Below are positions 24,282 to 32,232 of a stretch of DNA of 46,179 bases, one piece after another (position 1 is the stretch's first letter; the number at the start of each line of letters is the position of its first letter). The stretch covers positions 1 through 46,179 of the forward strand of contig NZ_NKUI01000063.1 of NCBI RefSeq assembly GCF_014845115.1. The letters are read 5' to 3'. This DNA comes from Methylorubrum zatmanii. Lineage in GTDB: Bacteria > Pseudomonadota > Alphaproteobacteria > Rhizobiales > Beijerinckiaceae. A program made the position numbers and the translations under genes. Below the pieces are notes generated by a model. The model ran no database searches and was not told where the DNA came from. It was given only the letters and a program-made list of their open reading frames with translations.

Positions 24282-25127
24282 ATGGTTGCGAGCCCCCTTC
24301 GCGCGTGCCTGCTCGGTGCCCTGCTGGGGCTCGTACCGCTTTCCGCCCAAGCCGTCGTCGAGGGGCATACGTCCCGCGATCCCGGCGGCCTGCGCGCCTC
24401 CGTCGTGCGCATCGAGAGCACGCAGGGCGAGATCTGCTCGGGCACCCTGATCGCGCAGGACATCGTGCTGACCGCGGCCCATTGCGTGATGCGCAAGGCC
24501 GGCTTCGACGTGATCGTGGTCGATCCGAATTTCCGTCAGCGCCGCTTGCGGGCGGTCGCGGTCTCGATGCATCCCGACTTCGTGCCCGGCACGACCCCGG
24601 AGGAGCAGCCGGGCACCGACCTCGCCCTGCTCAAGCTGGAGCGGCCGGTCGGCCCCGGTTTCCGCCCGCTCGATCCCCGAGGCGGCGCGATCACCACGGG
24701 GGATTCCGTCGACATCGCCGGTTTCGGCGTGCTGGCCGAGAACCGCCGCAACACCGCTCGGACGCTGCGCACGGCCCATCTCGTCTCCATCGGCTCGCTG
24801 CAGGTCGCCAACCGCGTCACCGTGGTGACCGATGCCCGGCGCCTCGCCGAGACGGCGGGTGCGGGCGCCTGCCTCGGCGATTCCGGCGGCCCGATCCTGC
24901 GCGGCGGCCAGATGGTCGGCGTGGTGAGCTGGTCGAGCGGCGCCATGCGCCAGGACCGCCGCGCCCGCACCGCCTGCGGCGGCTTCACCGCCGTGACCCC
25001 CACCGGCGAGCACGCGGGCTGGATCTCGTCCCGCGCCGCCGAGATGGAGGCCTTGCCGGTGGATGTGGCGGCGACGCAGGCCGGGCGCACCGAATGGATG
25101 GCCCGGCCCGGACGCCGCCGCAACTGA
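24282..25127 (+). CDS. Exported S1-family (trypsin-like) serine protease 2
   Basis: 281-residue secreted S1 protease, paralogous in layout to the upstream one. The signal peptide ends SAQA at residue 24, and VVEG follows directly, again giving an activated-type N-terminus without a propeptide. The triad is His67 (LTAAHC), Asp113 (GTDLALL) and Ser201 (CLGDSGGP). Gly occupies the position of trypsin Asp189. The C-terminal 40 residues extend beyond the usual domain with a basic end (RPGRRRN). The ATG at 24282 has GGGAG eight bases upstream; the ATG two codons earlier is too close to it. It converges on the capsid gene across 60 bp. Substrate unknown. Confidence 0.9.
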   Translation: MVASPLRACLLGALLGLVPLSAQAVVEGHTSRDPGGLRASVVRIESTQGEICSGTLIAQDIVLTAAHCVMRKAGFDVIVVDPNFRQRRLRAVAVSMHPDFVPGTTPEEQPGTDLALLKLERPVGPGFRPLDPRGGAITTGDSVDIAGFGVLAENRRNTARTLRTAHLVSIGSLQVANRVTVVTDARRLAETAGAGACLGDSGGPILRGGQMVGVVSWSSGAMRQDRRARTACGGFTAVTPTGEHAGWISSRAAEMEALPVDVAATQAGRTEWMARPGRRRN

Positions 25128-25182
25128 GCCGCCTCGGCTCATCCGGACGCCGCCCCCTCCCATGGGTCGAGGCGGCGCCTCG
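25128..25182. terminator. Inverted repeats between protease 2 and the capsid gene
   Basis: GCCGCCTCG (25128-25136) pairs with CGAGGCGGC (25168-25176), and the overlapping CGAGGC-GGC-GCCTCG (25168-25182) forms a compact hairpin. These lie between two converging genes, so a bidirectional terminator is plausible. There is no T-run. Confidence 0.4.
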
Positions 25183-25187
25183 GGTGA

Positions 25188-26453
25188 TCAGGCGAACTTC
25201 AGGAGCTTGATCGCATCGAAGTCCTGCACACCGCCGCCGACCCGCTTCGTGGTGTAGAACAGCACATAGGGCTTGGCGGAATAGGGATCGCGCAGGGTCC
25301 GCAGGCCGATGCGATCCACCACGAGGTAGCCGCGGCGGAAATCGCCGAAGGCGATGGAGAGCGAGCCGGCGGCAAGGTCCGGCATCGCCTCGGCCTCGGC
25401 GACGGGAAAGCCCATCAGGGTGGCGTTCCGGTCCGCCGCGAGCGGCGGCTGCCAGAGATAATTGCCCTCCGCATCCTTGAACTTGCGGATCGCGCTTTGC
25501 ACCCGCCGGTTCATGACGAAGCTCGCCCCCTGCCGGTAGCCGGCCCGCAGGGCGTAGATCAGGTCGTACAGGGTGTCGGCCGGGTTGCTCGCCGGGAAGG
25601 CCCCGTTCGCCCCCGTCGCGATGACGCCGAGCTTGTTCGGCACCCAATTCGCGTTGGCGACCGTATCGTAGCCGAGGAAGCCCTTCGGCCGGCCGACGCC
25701 GTTGCCCGTCACGAAGGCGACGCCCTCCTGTTCGGCGAAGGCCGTCTCGACCTCCTCGGCGAGCCAGGCATCAATGTCGAGCACGGCGTCGTCGAGCAGA
25801 GTCTGGGTCGCCGCCGGCATGGCGTAGAGTTCCATCGCCGGGAAGCTCAGCTCGGACAGGTTCGGCGTGTCGGTCTGCGGCCGGGGTTCGGTTTCGGCGA
25901 CCCAGCCGGCGGCGGGGCCGTTGACGGAGACCGCCCGCTTGTATTGCCCGCCGGACACGACGCGCACCGTGGCGAGGGCCCGGATCGGCGAGATCTCGGC
26001 AAGGCGCCGCAGCACCTCGCGCTCGACGGTCGAGGGCACGAGGTAGCCGCCATCCGGCCCCGCTCCCGCCGAGAGCGCCTTCTCCTCCAGCCGTTTCAGC
26101 CCCGCGCTTTCACCGGCCCGGACATAGAGGTCGAAGGCGGCCTTGTGCTCGGTGGCCGAGGCGTCGCGCACCGGCTCGCCGCCGCCGAGGGGCGGGCGGG
26201 CGCGGTCGAGGCTGATCCGGTCGAGGCGGGTTTTGGCATGGTCGAGGGCGGCGTCGATGCGGGCGAGCTTTTCTTCCGTCACCACGTCGGCGGTGAGCCG
26301 GTGCTCGATCTCAGCGAGGCGGGTGTCGTTCGTCTCCTTGAACGCCTCGAAGGCGCGGGCGAACTCGTCGAGCACCGGGTCGGCGCCGAGCATCGCCGCC
26401 TTGTTCTCCGGCATACCGGCCGGGGCCTTGGTCTCGAAACGCATGTCGGTCAT
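25188..26453 (-). CDS. GTA gp5 major capsid protein (HK97 fold)
   Basis: 421-residue HK97-family major capsid protein. The N-terminal 115 residues are charged and helical (delta/scaffold domain, with heptad-like EFARAFEAFKETND). The coat domain starts after about 120 (AGPDGGYLVPSTVEREVLRRL), with WVAETEPRPQTDTPNLSEL (in parts), GNGVGRPKGFLGYD, FVMNRRVQSAIRKFKDAEG and the C-terminal DFRRGYLVVDRIGLRTLRDPYS segment typical of GTA gp5. The delta domain should be removed by gp4. ATG at 26451-26453. It is the last gene of the first GTA block; the next genes downstream are the two antisense proteases. Confidence 0.97.
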   Translation of the reverse strand: MTDMRFETKAPAGMPENKAAMLGADPVLDEFARAFEAFKETNDTRLAEIEHRLTADVVTEEKLARIDAALDHAKTRLDRISLDRARPPLGGGEPVRDASATEHKAAFDLYVRAGESAGLKRLEEKALSAGAGPDGGYLVPSTVEREVLRRLAEISPIRALATVRVVSGGQYKRAVSVNGPAAGWVAETEPRPQTDTPNLSELSFPAMELYAMPAATQTLLDDAVLDIDAWLAEEVETAFAEQEGVAFVTGNGVGRPKGFLGYDTVANANWVPNKLGVIATGANGAFPASNPADTLYDLIYALRAGYRQGASFVMNRRVQSAIRKFKDAEGNYLWQPPLAADRNATLMGFPVAEAEAMPDLAAGSLSIAFGDFRRGYLVVDRIGLRTLRDPYSAKPYVLFYTTKRVGGGVQDFDAIKLLKFA

Positions 26454-26496
26454 GGCATCCTCATCGGTTGGGAAGGGATCGTGGGGGAAGCGAGCG

Positions 26497-26973
26497 TCAG
26501 GCCCGTGCCGAGGCCTGCGGCGAAGCCGAGAGCCTCAGGCGGGACAGCGCGGAGGAGAGCGACGGCGCCGCGGCACGGGACACCCGCGCCTCGGGCTGAA
26601 GCGGGAAGGTCACCAGCGAGACCTCCCACAGATCGACCGCCAGGAGGCGGCGGCCGCCGCGCTCGGGCGCGGCTCGCACCACGCGAAAGCCGATGGAGAG
26701 CCCGTCGAGGGCGCCATCCCGCATCAGCGCATCGATCTCACGGGCGCGCTGGACCGCGAGGTTGAGCCGGCCCGCGACGCGCAGGCCACGCCCGTCCTCC
26801 CGGAGGGAGAGCCAGGATCCGATCGGCTCGGCCGGATCGTGCTGCCACAGCATCCGCACCCCGCCGGCCCCGCGCCGGGCGAGGCTGGCGGCGAAGGCGC
26901 CGGGCGCGACGGTGTCGCGGCCGAGATCGGGCACGCCGAACAGGCTGGCGTAGCCGGTGAAGTGGCCATCCAT
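26497..26973 (-). CDS. GTA gp4 HK97-type prohead protease
   Basis: 158-residue herpesvirus-type serine prohead protease. FTGYASLFGVPDLGRDTVAPGAF is the family start. The catalytic His is in MLWQHDPAEPIG (about residue 45) and the Ser in DGLSIGFRV (about residue 93). It matures the capsid by removing the delta domain. The C-terminus after about 130 is Ser/Ala-rich and probably flexible. ATG at 26971-26973 with GAGG upstream. It sits between portal and capsid in the usual order, but there is no room for the small gp3.5 gene seen in some GTAs. Confidence 0.93.
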   Translation of the reverse strand: MDGHFTGYASLFGVPDLGRDTVAPGAFAASLARRGAGGVRMLWQHDPAEPIGSWLSLREDGRGLRVAGRLNLAVQRAREIDALMRDGALDGLSIGFRVVRAAPERGGRRLLAVDLWEVSLVTFPLQPEARVSRAAAPSLSSALSRLRLSASPQASARA

Positions 26974-27026
26974 CGAAAGACCTCGGAGGAAGGAGAAGAG
27001 CGGTTTCTGTCCCGACCCCCCTGGGG

Positions 27027-28187
27027 TCAGGCGTCTGATCCCGGAACCTCGGCCGGGTAGCCGATCGCCCCGCGCTTCTCGGCCACGGACAGGAAATCGG
27101 CAGCCTGCACCCGGCGCCAGAGCGATTCACGCTCGGTCGCTAGGGCCTCGACGCCGTCGAGATCCGGCTCCAGGCGAACGGAGCCGAAGGCCGGCTCCAG
27201 CCAGCGGGCGATGGAATCGGCGGTGCGGCGCACCAGCGGGATCACGGTCTGCCGGTAGAAGGCGCGATTGGCCTCGGCATAGTTCGCGTGGGTGTTGTCG
27301 CCGGGCAGGCCGAGGAGAAGCGGCGGCACGCCGAAAGCGAGGGCGATCTCGCGGGCAGCGGCGGCCTTGGCCTCGACGAAATCCATCTCCTTCGGCGAGA
27401 GCGAGAGCGGGCGCCAATCGAGTCCGCCATCCAGGAGAAGCGGCCGGCCGGCATTGGCGCTGCCCTGGTAGCTCGCTTCCAACTCGGCCTTGAGCCGGGA
27501 AAACTGCGTGTCACTCAAGGAGGCGCCGGTCGATGGCGCGAAGACCAGGGCGCCGGAGGGCCGCGCGGCATTGTCGAGCAACGCCTTATTCCAGGCCCCG
27601 GCGGCGTTGTGGATGTCGAGCGGCACCGCCGCCGCCTCCATCGGCGAGAGGCCGTAATGGTCGTCGAGGGGGTTGAACAAGGTCAGGTGCAGGATCGGCG
27701 GCACGGCGCCGACCTGTTCGTAGCGGATCACCCGTCCGCCCACGGTGTAATCGTAGGCCGCAGGCCAGCCATCCGCCCCGGCGACGACCCGCATCCGGTC
27801 GGGCCGGAGGCAGAACAATTCGCGCGGCACCCCGTCGATTTCGACGGCCTCGAGATAGGCGTTACCGGACACCATCAGATGTCCGTACAGCCCATCGAAG
27901 AAGCGCATCCCGCCCTCGCGGGGGTTCGGCCGGGCGAGCAGGGCGAGCAGCGGATGCGCTTCGTCGGCGCCCGCGAGCGTGAGCGGCAGGGAGGCGGCGG
28001 CCTCCGCCACCAGCCGGATGGCGCGATGGACGATGGCGTTGCGCTGGAAGCCCTCACGGGCCAGGGCGCCGTAATCCCGCGCGGTCCAGGACGCGCGCGC
28101 CTCGCCATAGAGCGCGACGGCGGCGCTGGCCTTGGTCGCGGGCACGAAGCCCGCCGCCCGGGCGAGCTGTGTCAGGAAGCCGGGCAT
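27027..28187 (-). CDS. GTA gp3 portal protein (HK97 family)
   Basis: 386-residue phage portal protein. Family features are AREGFQRNAIVHRAIRLVAEAAASLPL near the start (residues 41-67), LLARPNPREGGMRFFDGLYGHLMVSGNAYLE, NPLDDHYGLSPMEAAA and LLLGLPGDNTHANYAEANRAFYRQT (in parts). It forms the dodecameric DNA channel at the capsid vertex and docks the terminase. The ATG at 28185-28187 is used. It follows the terminase gene by 51 bp and ends 53 bp before the prohead protease gene. Confidence 0.96.
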   Translation of the reverse strand: MPGFLTQLARAAGFVPATKASAAVALYGEARASWTARDYGALAREGFQRNAIVHRAIRLVAEAAASLPLTLAGADEAHPLLALLARPNPREGGMRFFDGLYGHLMVSGNAYLEAVEIDGVPRELFCLRPDRMRVVAGADGWPAAYDYTVGGRVIRYEQVGAVPPILHLTLFNPLDDHYGLSPMEAAAVPLDIHNAAGAWNKALLDNAARPSGALVFAPSTGASLSDTQFSRLKAELEASYQGSANAGRPLLLDGGLDWRPLSLSPKEMDFVEAKAAAAREIALAFGVPPLLLGLPGDNTHANYAEANRAFYRQTVIPLVRRTADSIARWLEPAFGSVRLEPDLDGVEALATERESLWRRVQAADFLSVAEKRGAIGYPAEVPGSDA

Positions 28188-28238
28188 GGCGGTTTTCTCC
28201 GCTATCGATGTTTCACGTGAAATTAACCATGCGAGCCG

Positions 28239-29516
28239 TCACAACCGGCGGATGCGCGGCTCTCCCGAAGGCGACAGCATCAGATGCGTGAGCGCCCAGA
28301 CCAGGGCGTCGAGTCGATCCGGCGAACCTCCACCCGGCAGACCGCCCGGGCCGAAGGCGCACATCTCGTCTTCGAGCGCCGGCAAGGGGCCGACATGGCG
28401 CACGCGGCCCTGAGCGTAGAGCAGGGAGACCGGCTCGGCCCGCAACACCTTCCCCCGCGTGGCCCGCACCGTCACCACCGGCACGCCGGGATCGGCCTCG
28501 GCCAGGACCGAAACGACCATCTCACCGCCCTGGTTGACCTCCGCCACCAGGGCATCCGCGCCGAGGCGATGGTAGAGGGCCAGGGCAGCCCGCGCCCAGA
28601 CCGTGGGCGAGGCTCTCTCAAGGGTTGCATCGGCGAGCACATAAGCTATGCCATCCGCCGCCAGCCCGGCGGCGACGATGCCGCAGGCATCCGCCCCGGC
28701 CCGCGAGGAGGCCGGCGGATCGATGGCGACGGCAATGCGCTGCAGGGACGGCGCGGCGGCGATGCGGGCGCTCTCGATGAGATCGCGCGTCCAGAGAGCG
28801 TCCGGCCGATCCTCGATCAGCTCGCCGTCGAGTTCCTGGCGCCCGAGCCGCGTGCCGGCATAGCGCCCGACCACCTCTTCGAGAAAAAGCGGTGCGAGAT
28901 TGTCCGCATTGTCGGCGGTGCGCGAGCGCGTCACCACCGTGCGCGGATCGGCCAGCAGCCGCCGGATCAGCGGCACCGGGCGCGGCGTCGTCGTCACCAA
29001 GCCTCGGGGATGGCGTCCGAGGCGGAGACCGAATTGGATCATGTCGTAGGCGGCTTCCGCCTCGCGCCACTTGGCCACCTCATCGGACCAAGCCGCCCCG
29101 AATTGCGGCCCGCGCAGGGAATCCGGCTCCTCGGCCGAGAAGGCGAGCGCCACCGCGCCGTTGCCGAACACGACCCGCCGCCGGGAGGGCTGCCAGACCG
29201 GCACCGCGCCACCGAGGCGTGGCAGGGCGAGAAGGCCGGACGGTCCCTCGATCATCACGTCGCGGACATCGGCGAAGGTCTCACCGATCAGGGCGATGCG
29301 CCCGACCGGCGCGTCGGTGAAGACGGGATCGCCGAGGGCGAGGCCGCGGACCCACTCGGCGCCCGTCCGCGTCTTGCCCGAACCGCGCCCGCCGATCACC
29401 GCCCAGGTGGTCCAATGTCCCGGCGGCGGAAGCTGATCCGCCCTCGCCCGATGCAGCCAATCGGCCTCAAGCAGGCGAAGCTGCTCCGGCGAGAGGCGGG
29501 TCAGAAAGGCCGTCAT
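28239..29516 (-). CDS. GTA gp2 large terminase (DNA packaging ATPase/nuclease)
   Basis: 425-residue large terminase that packages DNA into GTA heads. Walker A GGRGSGKT is at 42-49; Walker B is probably the AWSDEVAKW region. A C-terminal RNase H-like nuclease domain follows (VAIDPPASSRAGADACG; DALVAEVNQGG; SPDRLDALVWALTHLM). The ATG at 29514-29516 (MTAFLTRLSPEQ) matches the family start. It lies inside the end of the gp1 frame, giving a 50-bp overlap. Further upstream in-frame starts would lengthen the overlap and are less likely. GTA terminases package random host DNA by headful. Confidence 0.95.
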   Translation of the reverse strand: MTAFLTRLSPEQLRLLEADWLHRARADQLPPPGHWTTWAVIGGRGSGKTRTGAEWVRGLALGDPVFTDAPVGRIALIGETFADVRDVMIEGPSGLLALPRLGGAVPVWQPSRRRVVFGNGAVALAFSAEEPDSLRGPQFGAAWSDEVAKWREAEAAYDMIQFGLRLGRHPRGLVTTTPRPVPLIRRLLADPRTVVTRSRTADNADNLAPLFLEEVVGRYAGTRLGRQELDGELIEDRPDALWTRDLIESARIAAAPSLQRIAVAIDPPASSRAGADACGIVAAGLAADGIAYVLADATLERASPTVWARAALALYHRLGADALVAEVNQGGEMVVSVLAEADPGVPVVTVRATRGKVLRAEPVSLLYAQGRVRHVGPLPALEDEMCAFGPGGLPGGGSPDRLDALVWALTHLMLSPSGEPRIRRL

Positions 29517-29895
29517 CCGGTTCCGCCGCCGCGAATGCAGCATAGCGGCGCGCGATATCCGTGCGCATCGCCACGAGATCGGCAACGGACAGGGCGGGTG
29601 AGCCGCTTGCGCCATCCCCCCCTCCCCCCTCGGCGGCCCGGTCGGCCGTCCTCATGTCATCGAGCAGGTTCTTCAGGCCGCCGAGATCGCGCAGCACCTT
29701 TCCGGAATCCAACCCGGCAGGCGGCGGCTCCACATCGAGGGCGGCGTCGAACCGGTCGATCTGCCGCTCGATCTGCGCGAGCAGACGGGACCGCAACCGC
29801 TGCGGATCGGGTGTCCGCTTGCGGGATCGTCGGGGTTTCGTGGGCGGAGGCGGGCTCGGCGCGGGCTCATGGCATGAGTCGGAGCGGCGCGCCAT
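29467..29895 (-). CDS. Probable GTA gp1 small terminase
   Basis: 142-residue protein directly upstream of the large terminase. The N-terminal 45 residues are Pro/Arg-rich and likely disordered. A helical core follows (about 35-80, with RLLAQIERQIDRFDAAL and DLGGLKNLLDDMRTAD), a pattern suited to an oligomeric small-terminase ring. A second helix (SVADLVAMRTDIARRYAAF) lies near residue 115. The family match is by position and secondary-structure pattern, since gp1 proteins diverge fast. The ATG at 29893-29895 has GGAG eight bases upstream; a GTG at 29913 lacks one. It heads the GTA cluster, with promoter-like DNA just upstream. Confidence 0.75.
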   Translation of the reverse strand: MARRSDSCHEPAPSPPPPTKPRRSRKRTPDPQRLRSRLLAQIERQIDRFDAALDVEPPPAGLDSGKVLRDLGGLKNLLDDMRTADRAAEGGGGDGASGSPALSVADLVAMRTDIARRYAAFAAAEPDDGLSDPPLAGAASPA

Positions 29896-29932
29896 CGCGG
29901 TGTCTCCATTCACACTTCTTGAGCGTGCCCTC

Positions 29933-29961
29933 TACCTACCGGAGGAGCGTCGCGCTGTCAA
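29933..29961 (-). promoter_or_regulatory. Promoter candidate for the GTA gp1 gene
   Basis: On the minus strand, TTGACA (29956-29961) is a perfect -35 element, followed after 17 bp by a weak -10, TAGGTA (29933-29938). It lies about 38 bp before the gp1 ATG in the AT-rich gap after cobJ. Confidence 0.5.
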
Positions 29962-29973
29962 TGCTAAAAATCC

Positions 29974-29988
29974 TATTTCAGGGAAATA
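29974..29988. promoter_or_regulatory. Perfect palindrome upstream of the GTA promoter
   Basis: TATTTC and GAAATA arms around a 3-base centre, 12 bp upstream of the TTGACA element. It is strikingly AT-rich for this region. Candidate operator or activator site for a GTA regulator; this is inference. Confidence 0.5.
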
Positions 29989-30026
29989 TGCCGATATCGC
30001 TACGCCCGCGCCGATGACGGCGGCGC

Positions 30027-30806
30027 CTAACCCGCCACGCTGCGCGGCGTGTAGACGAACGGCAATTTCCCCTCGCGTACGATCAGCCGCGTGGTCGGCG
30101 CGCCGATGATGATCATGGTCGCCATGTCGGCCGGCGCCGTGCGGGCCTCGTCCAGGGTCAGCACCCGCAAAGCCTCGTCGGGCCGGGTCACGGCGCGGGC
30201 GAAGATGACGGGCGTTGCCAGCGGCAGGATCTCGGCGGCCAGTGCCAGGGCCCGGCCGAGCTGCCAGGGCCGGGCGGAGGAAATCGGGTTGTAGAGGGCG
30301 ACGCTCAGGCCCGCCCGCAGCACCGCTTCGAGCCGGGCGGTCACCACGTCCCAGGGCTTGAGGTTGTCCGACAGCGAGATCGCGCAGAAATCGCCGCCCA
30401 GCGGTGCGCCGAGGCGGGCGGCGGCGGCGAGCATGGCGGTGATGCCGGGCTCGACCCGGATGTCGAGGTCGCGCCATTCGGCCGGCCCCTTCTCCACCGC
30501 CTCGAACACGGCCGCGGCCATGGCGAAGACACCGGGATCGCCCCCCGACACCACCGCGACCTGACGGCCGGCGGCGGCAAGGGCGAGGGCGTGGCGGGAG
30601 CGGTCGAGCTCGACCCGGTTGTCGCTGGCATGGCGCGTCAGCCCCTCCCGCTCGGGGATTCGGGCGACATAGGGATAATAGCCGATCAGGTCCTGCGCCC
30701 GGTCGAGGGCGGCGCGGGCCGATTCGGTGAGCAGGCGCGGGTCGCCCGGCCCGAGGCCGATGACCGTGACGCTCCCCTCGGTCCTCGCCTCACTGTTCTC
30801 GCTCAC
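30027..30806 (-). CDS. cobJ: Precorrin-3B C17-methyltransferase CobJ
   Basis: 259-residue SAM-dependent methyltransferase of the tetrapyrrole methylase fold. It methylates C17 and contracts the ring of precorrin-3B to precorrin-4. Signatures are VTVIGLGPGDPRLLT (residues 13-27), the SAM-site VVSGGDPGVFAM (about 86-97) and LYNPISSARPWQL. Normal length. The GTG start (30804-30806) overlaps the cobI stop by 4 bp (GTGA), so it is translationally coupled. It is the last cob gene of the minus-strand operon; the GTA cluster begins 131 bp further on. Confidence 0.96.
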   Translation of the reverse strand: MSENSEARTEGSVTVIGLGPGDPRLLTESARAALDRAQDLIGYYPYVARIPEREGLTRHASDNRVELDRSRHALALAAAGRQVAVVSGGDPGVFAMAAAVFEAVEKGPAEWRDLDIRVEPGITAMLAAAARLGAPLGGDFCAISLSDNLKPWDVVTARLEAVLRAGLSVALYNPISSARPWQLGRALALAAEILPLATPVIFARAVTRPDEALRVLTLDEARTAPADMATMIIIGAPTTRLIVREGKLPFVYTPRSVAG

Positions 30807-31600
30807 GGGCGGCGGCCCTCGCCGGGGACCAGCACCATCGAGAAGTAGGGCGCGGTGTCGTCCGCCTTCTGGCTCAACGGCACCACCCGCTCATCGGCCA
30901 TGGTGCCGCGCTCGACATAGACGGCACGGTCGAGAAAGCCGGTCTCGGCCAGCACACCGCGCACCTTCGGCAGATGGCGGCCGAGCTTCATGATCACCGC
31001 CGCGTCGGTGCCCTTCAGCCGTTCCACCAGCGCGGCGCGCGGCAGGGTCGCCGGCAGGATGGTGAGCACGTCGTCGCCCCAGGTGATCGGGGTGCCAGCC
31101 CGGGTCCAGCAGCCGGACATGCCGGTGACGCCGGGGATCACCTCGACGGGGAAGCGGTCCTTCAGCCGCCGCCACAGATGCATGAACGAGCCGTAGAAGA
31201 AGGGATCGCCCTCCGACAGGATCGCCACGTCGCGCCCGGCATCGAGATGGTCGGCGAGCCGCCCGGCCGCCTCATCGTAGAAGCCGGCAAGCGCCGCGAC
31301 ATAATCGGGATGATCGGGGTGGAGCTCGGTGGTGTAGGGATAGGCCAGCGGAAATTCGCGGGTGGGATCGCACATCACGGCGTCGGCGATGGTGCGGGCA
31401 TTGCCGCGCTTACCCCGCTTGCAGAAATGCACGAGCACCGGAGCGTGCTCCAGCACCCGCATGGCCTTCACGGTCAGAAAATCGGGATCGCCCGGCCCCA
31501 TGCCGACGCCGAAGAGCGTTCCGGTCTTGGGGGTCACGGGGACATCCCCGGCGCCGTCGGGAGTCTCGACCGGGGCGTCGATGCGCACGCTCCCCTCCAT
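30803..31600 (-). CDS. cobI: Precorrin-2 C20-methyltransferase CobI
   Basis: 265-residue SAM-dependent tetrapyrrole methylase that converts precorrin-2 to precorrin-3A. Signatures are LFGVGMGPGDPDFLTVKA (about residues 29-46), AILSEGDPFFYGSFMHLW and EVIPGVTGMSGCWTRAG (in parts). The start ATG overlaps the cobH stop by one base (TGATG); the longer frame upstream reads over cobH and is rejected. The first 22 residues are a variable acidic extension not needed for the fold. Confidence 0.95.
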   Translation of the reverse strand: MEGSVRIDAPVETPDGAGDVPVTPKTGTLFGVGMGPGDPDFLTVKAMRVLEHAPVLVHFCKRGKRGNARTIADAVMCDPTREFPLAYPYTTELHPDHPDYVAALAGFYDEAAGRLADHLDAGRDVAILSEGDPFFYGSFMHLWRRLKDRFPVEVIPGVTGMSGCWTRAGTPITWGDDVLTILPATLPRAALVERLKGTDAAVIMKLGRHLPKVRGVLAETGFLDRAVYVERGTMADERVVPLSQKADDTAPYFSMVLVPGEGRRP

Positions 31601-32232
31601 CACTCGACCTCGTTCGCCAGCGCGTTGACCGCCGCCGCCGTCATGGCGCTGCCGCCGCGGCGGCCATGGACCACGACGAAGGGCACCCGCCCGTCCCGCG
31701 CCAGGGCCTCCTTGGATTCCGCCGCGCCGACGAAGCCGACGGGGATGCCGATCACCGCCGCCGGGGGCGCCACGCCCTCGTCGAGCAGTTCGAGCAGGCG
31801 GAACAGGGCGGTGGGGGCGTTGCCGACGGCGACCACGCTGCCGGGCAGGTGCTCGCGCCACAATTCCATGGCGGCGGCCGAGCGGGTGGTGCCCATCTCC
31901 GCCGCGAGGCCGGGGACGCGGGGGTCGCCCAGGGTGCAAATCACGTCGTTCTTCGCCGGCAGCCGGGCGCGGGTGACACCGTCGGCCACCATGCGCACGT
32001 CGCACAGGATCGGCGCGCCGGCCTTCAACGCCGCTTCGCCGGCGGCGGCGAAGCTGTCGGACATCTCGACGTCCTTCGGCAGGTCGGTCATGCCGCAGGC
32101 ATGGATCATCCGCACCACGACGCGCTCGGCCGCGCCGGACCAGCGGGCGAGGTCGGATTCGGCGCGGATCATCGCGAAGGAGCGCGCGTAGATGGCGCCG
32201 CCGTCGCGGATATAGTCGTGGCGGGCACTCAT
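31600..32232 (-). CDS. cobH: Precorrin-8X methylmutase CobH
   Basis: 210-residue methylmutase moving the C11 methyl to C12 to make hydrogenobyrinic acid. Family motifs are YIRDGGAIYARSFAMIRAE near the start, ARWSGAAERVVVRMIHACGM with the likely catalytic His (about residue 44), and AVIGIPVGFVGAAESKEAL at about 163-181. ATG at 32230-32232 overlaps the cobG stop by 4 bp (ATGA). It lies out of biochemical order but in the usual cobG-H-I-J gene order. Confidence 0.96.
   Translation of the reverse strand: MSARHDYIRDGGAIYARSFAMIRAESDLARWSGAAERVVVRMIHACGMTDLPKDVEMSDSFAAAGEAALKAGAPILCDVRMVADGVTRARLPAKNDVICTLGDPRVPGLAAEMGTTRSAAAMELWREHLPGSVVAVGNAPTALFRLLELLDEGVAPPAAVIGIPVGFVGAAESKEALARDGRVPFVVVHGRRGGSAMTAAAVNALANEVE

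Noticed and set aside
13278..29895. Interpretation as an integrated temperate prophage
   Set aside because: No integrase, repressor, replication or att-like repeats, and gene order is that of a GTA.
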